Of a stretch of DNA of 64,000 nt, positions 41,423 to 49,480 are shown piece by piece. Within the stretch, counting starts at the first letter, position 1; every line of letters begins with the position of its first letter. The position numbers were made by a program, and so were the translations under genes. Source of the DNA: Streptomyces caniferus (lineage in GTDB: Bacteria; Actinomycetota; Actinomycetes; Streptomycetales; Streptomycetaceae); the NCBI RefSeq assembly GCF_009811555.1, contig NZ_BLIN01000005.1:3109501-3173500 (forward strand), in the 5' to 3' direction. The notes below the pieces were generated by a model. The model did no database searches, was not told where the DNA came from, and saw only the letters and a list, made by a program, of their open reading frames with translations.

Positions 41423-44400
41423 TCAGGCCACGAGCTCCTCTTCCTCGCCCGTGAACGTGCGCCACAACTCCGCATAGCGGCCGTCGCGGGCCAGCAGCTG
41501 GGCATGGCTGCCGTCCTCGGTGATCCGGCCGCGGTCGAGCACCACCACGCGGTCCGCGCGGGCCGCGGTGGTCAGACGGTGGGCGACGACGAGGGTGGTG
41601 CGGCGTCCGACGAGGCGGTCGGTGGCCTGGTTGACGACCGCTTCGGTGGCCAGGTCCAGGGCGGCGGTGGCCTCGTCCAGCAACAGCACGTCCGGGTCGA
41701 CGAGTTCGGCGCGGGCGAGCGCCAGCAACTGGCGCTGGCCGGCCGAGAGGTTGCGGCCGCGCTCGGCGATCTCGTGGAGGTAGCCGCCGTCGAGGGTGGC
41801 GATCATCGCGTGGGCGCCGACGGCCCGTGCGGCGGCCTCCACCTCGGCATCGGTGGCGTCCGGGCGGCCGTAGGCGATGGCGTCGCGGACGGTGCCGGCG
41901 AAGAGGTAGGACTCCTGGGGGACCACACCGAGGCGGCGGCGGTAGCCGGTCAGGTCCAGCTCCCGCAGATCGGTGCCGTCGATGCGGACGGCGCCCGCTG
42001 ACGGGTCGTAGAACCGCGCGACCAGCTTGACCAGGGTGGACTTACCGGCCCCGGTCTCGCCGACGAAGGCCACGGTCTGGCCCGCCGGGATGGTCAGATC
42101 GACGCCGGCCAGCGCCGGCTCGTCGCCCTCGCCGTAGTGGAAGTGCACCCCGTCGAAGGTGATGTCGCCCCGCAGCGCGGGCACGTCGCGGGGCCGGTCG
42201 GCGGCCGGGGTGGCGGTCGGCTCGCACAGCAGCTCCTGGATGCGGCCCAGGGAGACGGACGCCTGCTGGTAGCCGTCGAAGACCTGGGAGAGCTGCTGGA
42301 CGGGGGCGAAGAACAGGTCGATGTAGAGCAGGTAGGCGACGAGCGCGCCGGCGGTGAGGGTGTGGGAGCCGACCCGGTCGGCGCCGACGATCAGCACCAG
42401 CGCCGCGGCCACGGACGACAGCAGCTGGACGAACGGGAAGTAGACGGATATCAGGAACTGGCCGCGGACCCGCGCCGCGCGGTAGGCGTCGCTGCGGGCG
42501 GCGAACCGCTCCGCGCCGCGCCCCTCGCGCCGGAACGCCTGGACGATCCGCAGTCCGGCCACGCTCTCCTGGAGGTCGCCGTTGACCACACTGATCCGCT
42601 CACGGGCCAGCTCGTACGCCTTCACGCTCTGCTTGCGGAAGAAGTACGTGCCGATGATCAGCGGCGGGAGGGTGGCGAAGACGACCAGGGCCAGCTGGAG
42701 GTCGATGGCCAGCAGCGCGACGAGTATGCCGAAGAAGGTGAGCATCGAGACCAGGGCGGTGACCAGGCCGGTCTGCAGGAACGTCGACAGCGCGTCCACG
42801 TCGGTGGTCATCCGGGTCATGATCTTGCCGGTCAGCTCGCGCTCGTAGTAGTCGAGCCCGAGGCGCTGGAGCTGCGCGAAGATCTTGAGGCGGAGCGAGT
42901 AGAGGACCCGCTCGCCGATGCGTCCGGTCATGCGGTTGCCGCCGACCTGCGCGGCCCACTGCACCAGGACGACGACCAGCGCGATCCCGGCCGCGGTCCA
43001 GACACCGATCAGGGCGCCGCGCCGGACGCCCTCGTCGATGCCCTGCCGGATCAGCACCGGCAGCAGCAGCCCGGCCAGGGCGTCCAGGGCGACCAGCGTC
43101 AGGGCGAAGGCCAGCGGCCCGCCGAAGCCGTGCAGCAGCCGGCGCAGGCCGTAGGAGCGCTCCGGGCGCACGGCCAGGTCCTCGTCGACGTCCGGGGTGT
43201 CCGTCGCGGGCGGCAGCGCGGCGACCTGGGCGAGGAGTTCGGGGGTGGCGGGCAGTCCGGCCATCGCGGCGCCGATGCCGGGCCCGGCCGCGACGGCCGC
43301 ACGGGCCGCCATCCCGGCCCCGCCCGCCTCGGCCTCCTGCTCGCGGCGGACCCACAGCTCGGGGGTGATCGTGCCGTCCGCGGTGGGCCGCCGCGCCGCG
43401 CCGTCCCCGTCGCCCTCGGGCCCGTCGGCGTCCACCGCCGCGTCCTTGTCCAGCAGTCCGACGGCGGCCGGCTCGCCGTCGAAGACCCCGGCCAGTTCGC
43501 CCGCCGGGTCCCGCTCGACGCCGCCCAGCTCCTCCGGGTCGGTCAGCAGCCTGCGGTAGAGCGGACAGCGGTCCTCCAGCTCCTCCTGGGTGCCGATGTC
43601 GACCAGCCGCCCGCCGTCGAGGACGGCGACCCGGTCGGCGAGCGCCAGGGTGGAGGCGCGGTGGGCGATGAGCAGGGTCGTACGGCCCGCCATGACGCCG
43701 CGCAGCGCCTCGTGGATCTCGTGCTCGACCCGGGCGTCGACCGCCGAGGTGGCGTCGTCCAGGACCAGCAGCCGGGGGTCGGTGAGGATGGCGCGGGCCA
43801 GGGCGACGCGCTGCCGCTGGCCGCCGGAGAGGGTCAGCCCCTGCTCGCCGACCTTGGTGTCGTAGCCCTGCGGCAGCTCGGATATGAAGCCGTCGGCCTG
43901 GGCGGCGCGGGCCGCGGTGCGCACCTGCTCGTCGGTGGCGTCCGGGTTGCCGTAGGCGATGTTGTCGCGGACGGAGTCGGAGAACAGGAAGCTGGTCTCG
44001 GGGACCAGGCCGATGGCGGCCCGCAGCGACGGCAGGGTCAGCTCGCGCACGTCGTGGCCGCCGACCAGGACCCGGCCGTCGACGACGTCGTAGAAGCGGG
44101 GCAGCAGCAGCGAGACGGTGGATTTGCCGCTGCCGGACGTGCCGACCACGGCGACCGTCTCACCGGCCTCGATGCGCAGCGAGAAGTCCTCCAGCACGGG
44201 GCGCAGGGGACGGGCGGCGGCCGGGGCGTCCTCCGCGGGCGCGCCGCCGTTGCCGTCGGGCAGCGGTGCGTAGCCGAAGGTCACCTTGTCGAAGACGACC
44301 GTGGCCGGGGCGTCGGCGGGCAGCTCGTGCGCGTCCGCCCGCTCCGTGATCGACGGCTCGGTGTCGATCAGCTCGTAGACCCGCTCCACACCGGCCCGCG

Positions 44401-45322
44401 CCTGCTGGCCGACGGTCAGCATCATCGCCAGCATCCGGACCGGTCCGACCAGCTGCGCGAGGTAGGTGGAGAAGGCGACGAAGGTGCCGAGGGTGACCTG
44501 TCCCTGGGTGGCCATCCAGCCGCCGAGGGCCAGCATCGCGACCTGGCCGAGGGCCGGTACGGCCTGCAGGGCGGGGGTGTAGCGGGCGTTGAGCCGGACC
44601 GTGCGCAGCCGTCCGGCGAACAGCCGACGGCCGACCTCGCGCAGCTTGCCGGTCTCCTGCTCCTCCTGCCCGAAGCCCTTGACGACCCGCACGCCGGAGA
44701 CCGCGCCGTCCACGACACCGGCGACGGCGGCCGCCTGTCCCTGGGCGTACCAGGTGGCGGGGAAGAGCCGGACGCGGCTGCGCTGGGCAATGAACCACAG
44801 GGCGGGGGCGACGGCCAGCGCGATGACGGTGAGCAGCGGCGAGAGCACCGCCATGACGATCAGCGAGATCACGAACAGCAGGACGTTCCCGATCATCATC
44901 GGGAGCATGAACAGCAGGCCCTGGATCAGCTGGAGGTCGCTGGTGGCGCGGCCGACGACCTGGCCGGTGCTCAGCTCGTCCTGCCGCCGGCCGTCGAGCC
45001 GGGAGATCGTGCCGAACATCCGGGTCCGCAGGTCGTGCTGGGCATCCAGGGCGAGCCGGCCGCCGTAGAAGCGCCGGATGTAGGTGAGGACGTAGACCGC
45101 GATCGCGGCGACGACCAGCAGACCGGCCCAGGGCCCGAGGGCGCGCTCGTGCTTGACGATGACATCGTCGATGATCAGCTTCGGTACGAGCGGGACCAGG
45201 GCCAGCACTGCCATTCCGGCGAGCGAGGAGCCGAGGGCGAGCAGCACGTCCTTCTTGTACTGCCAGCAGTCGCGGATCAGCCGCCGCGCCCAGCCCACTC
45301 GTTCCGTATCCGTCCCCGCCAC
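41423..45322 (-). CDS. two-module ABC exporter in one polypeptide
   Basis: 1299 residues from GTG 45322 (CAGGAGG upstream). Two full half-transporters in series: membrane domain (about 25-310), NBD1, a 120-residue acidic linker, a second membrane domain (about 730-1000) and NBD2. NBD1 has GTSGSGKST and LSGGQRQR but LLVLDDATSAVD, so the catalytic Glu is Asp. NBD2 has GETGAGKST, LSAGQRQL and VLLLDEATAALD. This is the asymmetry of heterodimeric exporters (BmrCD, TM287/288), here joined in one chain. It is probably a multidrug or lipid exporter; substrate unknown. Confidence 0.9.
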   Translation of the reverse strand: MAGTDTERVGWARRLIRDCWQYKKDVLLALGSSLAGMAVLALVPLVPKLIIDDVIVKHERALGPWAGLLVVAAIAVYVLTYIRRFYGGRLALDAQHDLRTRMFGTISRLDGRRQDELSTGQVVGRATSDLQLIQGLLFMLPMMIGNVLLFVISLIVMAVLSPLLTVIALAVAPALWFIAQRSRVRLFPATWYAQGQAAAVAGVVDGAVSGVRVVKGFGQEEQETGKLREVGRRLFAGRLRTVRLNARYTPALQAVPALGQVAMLALGGWMATQGQVTLGTFVAFSTYLAQLVGPVRMLAMMLTVGQQARAGVERVYELIDTEPSITERADAHELPADAPATVVFDKVTFGYAPLPDGNGGAPAEDAPAAARPLRPVLEDFSLRIEAGETVAVVGTSGSGKSTVSLLLPRFYDVVDGRVLVGGHDVRELTLPSLRAAIGLVPETSFLFSDSVRDNIAYGNPDATDEQVRTAARAAQADGFISELPQGYDTKVGEQGLTLSGGQRQRVALARAILTDPRLLVLDDATSAVDARVEHEIHEALRGVMAGRTTLLIAHRASTLALADRVAVLDGGRLVDIGTQEELEDRCPLYRRLLTDPEELGGVERDPAGELAGVFDGEPAAVGLLDKDAAVDADGPEGDGDGAARRPTADGTITPELWVRREQEAEAGGAGMAARAAVAAGPGIGAAMAGLPATPELLAQVAALPPATDTPDVDEDLAVRPERSYGLRRLLHGFGGPLAFALTLVALDALAGLLLPVLIRQGIDEGVRRGALIGVWTAAGIALVVVLVQWAAQVGGNRMTGRIGERVLYSLRLKIFAQLQRLGLDYYERELTGKIMTRMTTDVDALSTFLQTGLVTALVSMLTFFGILVALLAIDLQLALVVFATLPPLIIGTYFFRKQSVKAYELARERISVVNGDLQESVAGLRIVQAFRREGRGAERFAARSDAYRAARVRGQFLISVYFPFVQLLSSVAAALVLIVGADRVGSHTLTAGALVAYLLYIDLFFAPVQQLSQVFDGYQQASVSLGRIQELLCEPTATPAADRPRDVPALRGDITFDGVHFHYGEGDEPALAGVDLTIPAGQTVAFVGETGAGKSTLVKLVARFYDPSAGAVRIDGTDLRELDLTGYRRRLGVVPQESYLFAGTVRDAIAYGRPDATDAEVEAAARAVGAHAMIATLDGGYLHEIAERGRNLSAGQRQLLALARAELVDPDVLLLDEATAALDLATEAVVNQATDRLVGRRTTLVVAHRLTTAARADRVVVLDRGRITEDGSHAQLLARDGRYAELWRTFTGEEEELVA

Positions 45323-45479
45323 CCGGTGCCTCCTGTGCCCTCGACCCCTTGACGCCTGGCACCAACACCGCAGGGGGCGGATTTCATCCCGCCGCAACAA
45401 TTCTCCGGCCGGTGACCGGGCGCCCGCACGCGGAGCGAGCGGGGACCGGCCCGCGGACGGACCCGGTGCCCGGACGCGA

Positions 45480-45517
45480 GACGGCCCCCTCCCCGGCCGG
45501 CCGGGGAGGGGGCCGTC
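45480..45517 (-). terminator. perfect 38-bp palindromic terminator
   Basis: GACGGCCCCCTCCCCGGCC is followed by its exact complement with no loop bases, 20 bases past the stop of the GH65 gene. Confidence 0.8.
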
Positions 45518-45536
45518 TGCGGTGGGCTCCGGCGGG

Positions 45537-48428
45537 CTACTTCACCCGCTCCACCGTCAGCTCCGAGATCCCCGGATGCGGCTTCGGCTTCCCGTCCGCC
45601 GCCTTGGCCGGGTCGCCGTGCACCACGACCCGTACGTACCGGGCCGGCGTCCTGCCCGCGTATCCGGTCCCCGACCAGTGCTTTCCGTCCCGGGAGACCT
45701 GGACGTTGTAGGACTTGGGCCGGGTCGCGTTCCAGTGCGGGGTGATCTGCCCGACGCGGGTGGTCCGGCCGAGGTCGACGGTGAGGGTGCCGTCGGCGGC
45801 GTCGGGCACCCAGGCGGTGGTGGTGTTGCCGTCCACCGCGGCGGCCGCGTAGAGGCCGGGCTCCTCGGAGCTCGCCCCGGCGGACGTGCAGCGGGCCGCG
45901 TTCGAGGTCGCCGCCAGGTCCGGGCGGCGGGTCTTCAGGACGGCCGGCACCCCCCGGCTGACGATCTTGTCGCCCTCCGGCGTCTCGATCCGCATCGGCG
46001 CACCGGCGGTCAGCCGCACGGTGGTCTGGTGCGCGCCGATCGCGATGTCGTAGGTCCGGCCCTGCCAGTGCAGACCGCGCAGGGTGACGCCCTGGGACAG
46101 CTGCGGCGGCAGCATCGGGTCGAGGCGCACCGCGTTCTCCCGCAGCCGCAGCCCGGTCAGCCCGTGGGTGAAGGTCTGCAGGAAGCCGCCCTTGCCGGTC
46201 AGGAAGTCCTGGGCGGGCTTGCCGGCGTGCGGGTCGGAGGCACCGGCCTTGTCGCCGCGCGCCTCGGAGAACTGGTGGAACGGGCCGCGGACGAACGGCT
46301 GGATGGACCGCATCAGGTAGGTGTACGTCGAGCAGCCGGCCTCACCGATCCCGGCCGCGTCGATGGCGTGCACCGAGTCCGTCATGGCCGGGCCGTCCGG
46401 GTCGGTGTGCCCGGCGTAGAAGTCCAGCGTGCGGGCGGCCTTGGTCTGCGACATCGGCCATTCCAGCGGGTACATCAGCAGCACGGTGTCGGCCTGCTTG
46501 ATGGTCGTGCCCTTGTACCCGGCGTACTGCTCGAAGATCTTCTTCTTGCTGTCGTAGGGGATGCGCAGCTTGTCGGCGATGGTCGTCCAGGAGGACGGCG
46601 CCTTCTCGCCGAGGATCGCGGCGATGCGGGTGGCGTGCCGCAGCGCGGTGGCGGCGCCGGCGTTGGTGAACACACCGTCGTCGACGCCGTTGCTGTACTC
46701 GTCGGGCCCTGCGACGTTCTTCACGGAGTAGCTGCCGTCGGCGTTGTGGGTGGCCCGCGAGGCCCAGAATTCGGCGATGCCCTTGAGGACCGGCCAGCCG
46801 CGGGACTTCAGCCAGGCGGTGTCCTTGGTGGCGAGGTAGTACTGCCAGGTGGCGAGGGAGATGTCGCCCATGAGGTGGTTCTGGGTCTTGCAGTGCGGCG
46901 GGTCCCAGCTGTGGCACTCGTTCCACAGGTCGCCCTTGCTGCCGCTGGTCCAGGGGTAGAACAGCCCCTTGTAGCCCAGCTTCTTCGCGTTGGCGCGGGC
47001 CCCGGCCCGGGTCTTGTAGCGGTAGTCGACGATCGACCTGGCGAGTTCGGGGTGGCTTGCCAGCAGGCCCGGGTACATCCAGGTCTCGGCGTCCCAGAAG
47101 ACCTCACCGGCGTAGTTGTCGCTGGTCAGGCCGGTGGGGCCGATGCTGTTGTCGCTGCCGGCGCGGGTGGAGGACAGCAGTCCGTACTGCGCCGAGCGCA
47201 CCCAGGACTGCAGATCGCGCTTGCCCTTCACCTCGATGTCGCTGCGCCACAGCCGCTGCCAGGCGGCGGCGTGCCGGGCGAAGAGGGCGTCCCAGCCGCG
47301 GTCGGCGGCCCGGCGCGAGGCCGCGTCGGCGGCGGCGCGGGGAGTGCGCGAGGTGAGCGCGGTGTCCACGCCGACGTACTTGGTCAGCTCGTACGAGCGG
47401 CCGCTGCGGACCGGGAAGGACACCCGCTGCCGGTTGCTGAGCCTGTCCGCCCGCGGCGCCGGTCCGGGACGGTCCGCGCGCACTCCGGGCCCGGGGCGCA
47501 GGGTCGAGGCCACCGCGCCCTCGGTCTTCGTCCCGTCGGTGCGGAACCCGACGTCCATGGTGCGGCCGGAGTCCCCGGCACCGGGCTCCTTGCCGCCGGA
47601 TTCCTTGCCGCCGGTGTCCTTGCCGCCGGTGGCGGTCCCGGTCGTGGACGGTGTCATCCGGCGGGCGCCGCGGCCGTCGAGGCGGTCGGTGACCGTGGCC
47701 GCGCCGCTCCAGTGGGGCGTCATCCGCAGGCGTACGGCGCCGGTGTGGGCGTCGTTGCGGTCGGCGAGCACGTCGTAGACCAGGTCGGTGGCGCGGCCGT
47801 CGGCGGCCGTCCAGGTCAGCGAGGTGCGGACGAAGCCGCAGCGCAGCGAGAGCGTCTGACGGTAGTGCGAGATCCGGCCGGGCGCGGTGGCGGAGGAGAA
47901 GGTGTCGGGGTGCGCGCCGCCGGTGGCGACATCGAGGGTGGTCCAGGTGGGGAGGGCGGCGATGGCCTGCCGGCCCTGCACGTTCTTGGGTCCCTTGGCG
48001 TACAGGCCGGAGACGAAGGAGCCGTCGTACTCGGGCGTCTTCAGCGGCCAGCCGGTCGTGCCGCCGGGCGCGGCGTAGCCGGTGCCGTTGGGCGGCACCC
48101 GCTGGCCGAGGTAGCCGTTGCCGACGAAGGCGTGATGGCTGTCCTTGGGGTCGATCCGGGTGCTGGTGGCGGTCCAGCCGTCGCTGCCGTCGCCCTTCAT
48201 GCACGGGCCCTGTACGCCGCCGGCCGGCCGCGGCGCGGGCGCCGGTGCGGAGGCCGAGGCCGATACGGGCGCGAGGACCGCGATCAGGGCCGTGGCGAGG
48301 AGGGGGGCGGCCAGCTTGCGGGAGCGGCGCGCCACGGGGCCGGGGCGTTGCCCGGCCTCGGGAGAGTGCTCCGCCGGCTGCCGCGGGGGCGGGGGCGGGT
48401 CCACGGGGTGCTGTGCCGAATGTTCCAT
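45537..48428 (-). CDS. secreted GH65-family hydrolase (acid-trehalase-like) with discoidin domain
   Basis: 963 residues from ATG 48428 (GGAG upstream). A 35-residue polar N-tail precedes the export helix AAPLLATALIAVLAPVSASA. The GH65 N-terminal sandwich includes HHAFVGNGYLGQRVPPNG. The (alpha/alpha)6 barrel has EVFWDAETWMYPGLLASHP and the catalytic acid in VAGPDEYSNGVDDGVFTNA. A low-complexity loop with GGKD/GGKE repeats sits near residue 260. The last 140 residues are an F5/8 type C domain for glycan binding (AAAVDGNTTTAWVPD, GQITPHWN). It probably hydrolyses trehalose or another alpha-glucoside outside the cell. Confidence 0.88.
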   Translation of the reverse strand: MEHSAQHPVDPPPPPRQPAEHSPEAGQRPGPVARRSRKLAAPLLATALIAVLAPVSASASAPAPAPRPAGGVQGPCMKGDGSDGWTATSTRIDPKDSHHAFVGNGYLGQRVPPNGTGYAAPGGTTGWPLKTPEYDGSFVSGLYAKGPKNVQGRQAIAALPTWTTLDVATGGAHPDTFSSATAPGRISHYRQTLSLRCGFVRTSLTWTAADGRATDLVYDVLADRNDAHTGAVRLRMTPHWSGAATVTDRLDGRGARRMTPSTTGTATGGKDTGGKESGGKEPGAGDSGRTMDVGFRTDGTKTEGAVASTLRPGPGVRADRPGPAPRADRLSNRQRVSFPVRSGRSYELTKYVGVDTALTSRTPRAAADAASRRAADRGWDALFARHAAAWQRLWRSDIEVKGKRDLQSWVRSAQYGLLSSTRAGSDNSIGPTGLTSDNYAGEVFWDAETWMYPGLLASHPELARSIVDYRYKTRAGARANAKKLGYKGLFYPWTSGSKGDLWNECHSWDPPHCKTQNHLMGDISLATWQYYLATKDTAWLKSRGWPVLKGIAEFWASRATHNADGSYSVKNVAGPDEYSNGVDDGVFTNAGAATALRHATRIAAILGEKAPSSWTTIADKLRIPYDSKKKIFEQYAGYKGTTIKQADTVLLMYPLEWPMSQTKAARTLDFYAGHTDPDGPAMTDSVHAIDAAGIGEAGCSTYTYLMRSIQPFVRGPFHQFSEARGDKAGASDPHAGKPAQDFLTGKGGFLQTFTHGLTGLRLRENAVRLDPMLPPQLSQGVTLRGLHWQGRTYDIAIGAHQTTVRLTAGAPMRIETPEGDKIVSRGVPAVLKTRRPDLAATSNAARCTSAGASSEEPGLYAAAAVDGNTTTAWVPDAADGTLTVDLGRTTRVGQITPHWNATRPKSYNVQVSRDGKHWSGTGYAGRTPARYVRVVVHGDPAKAADGKPKPHPGISELTVERVK

Positions 48429-48624
48429 GGTTCTCCGTCGTATGTGCGCACCCGTGCCGCATGACCGCGACACGGGCATCACCTTGAACATCATCAGGCC
48501 CCCGCCTGCACGGCACCCTAGGACGATTACCCCGTTCGGGTCACGGGTCGATGGGCACCAATGTGCCCGAACGCGCTCACCGGGCCCCCCGATTGGTCAA
48601 GAAGGCCCGGATGCGGCACACTTT

Positions 48625-48640
48625 TAGACTGACCAGTCAG
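48625..48640. promoter_or_regulatory. -10 element overlapped by a TetR-type operator
   Basis: TAGACT (48625-48630) fits the TAnnnT -10. GACTG-AC-CAGTC and CTGAC-CA-GTCAG overlap it as nested inverted repeats. This is a natural site for the TetR protein encoded by the third gene of the operon. Confidence 0.55.
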
Positions 48641-48661
48641 ATCAAAAGGGGAGGGGTGTTT

Positions 48662-49480
48662 GTGAACACCACCCGCCAGGGGGCGGCGGTCGACGCCAGG
48701 GGGATCGGAGTGGAGGGCCCGAGAGGGTGGGCCTTCCAGGGCATCGACATCTCCGCCGAACCGGGCACCCTGATCGCGGTGCAGGGATCCTCCGGCTCCG
48801 GCCGTACCTGTCTGCTGCTGGCCCTCACCGGCCGGATGCGGATCACCGCGGGCACGGCGACGGTCGCCGGACTCCCGCTGCCCCAGCGGATGGGGACGGT
48901 GCGCAGCCGTACCGCCATCGCCCACGTGCCGGGCGTCGTCGACCTCGAACCGGCCCTCACGGTCGGCGAACACCTCAAGGAACAGGCCCTGCTGGGCCAC
49001 CGCTTCCAGGGGCTCAGCTCCTCGCTGCCGTGGGGCAAGCGCCAGAAGGAAGCGACCCGGGCCCGGGTCGACGCCGCCCTCGCGGCCGTCCGGCTCGACC
49101 CCGACGCCCTGCCCAAGGGCCTGCGGACGGCCGTCCGCGACCTTGAGCGGATCGAGGCGCTGCGGCTCTCGGTCGCGCTCGGGGTCATGCACGGCCCGCG
49201 GCTGCTGGCCGTCGACGATGTGGACCTCAAGCTCTCCGAGGCCGAGCGCGCCGAGGCCTGGCAGATGCTGCGGGACCTCGCGCACGAAGGCATCACCGTC
49301 GTGGCGGCCGGCAGCGGCGCCCCGGCGGACGCGCTGATCGTCCGCACCTCGCCGACGGACACCGCCGTGCGCACCACGCCGGCGGAGACCGGAGCCGCCG
49401 CACCCACGCCCGTCCAGGACGGGTCCCCCACCACCGAGGAGGAAGCGGCGCATGCGTTCGCCGAAACTGGCCGCGCTTGA
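48662..49480 (+). CDS. degenerate ABC-type ATPase of the YhgE operon
   Basis: 272 residues from GTG 48662 (GGGGAGGGG upstream; GTG 48656 is an alternative). The fold is that of an ABC ATPase: FQGIDISAEPGTLIAVQGSS, then Walker A GSSGSGRTC with Arg where Lys is normal, and HVPGVVDLEPALTVGEHL as the Q-loop region. No LSGGQ signature is seen (LERIEALRLSVALG stands there), and Walker B reads LLAVDDVD with Asp for Glu. Hydrolysis is likely impaired or different. It overlaps the YhgE gene by 29 bases and surely works with it. Confidence 0.8.
   Translation: MNTTRQGAAVDARGIGVEGPRGWAFQGIDISAEPGTLIAVQGSSGSGRTCLLLALTGRMRITAGTATVAGLPLPQRMGTVRSRTAIAHVPGVVDLEPALTVGEHLKEQALLGHRFQGLSSSLPWGKRQKEATRARVDAALAAVRLDPDALPKGLRTAVRDLERIEALRLSVALGVMHGPRLLAVDDVDLKLSEAERAEAWQMLRDLAHEGITVVAAGSGAPADALIVRTSPTDTAVRTTPAETGAAAPTPVQDGSPTTEEEAAHAFAETGRA

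Noticed and set aside
42137..45352. A 1071-residue open frame on the plus strand
   Set aside because: It is antisense to the two-module ABC exporter, is rich in Gly/Arg/Asp/Gln with no motif, and exists only because of high GC at third positions.
45153..48464. A 1103-residue open frame on the plus strand
   Set aside because: It covers the GH65 gene on the other strand, has low-complexity composition, no ribosome site and no recognisable domain.
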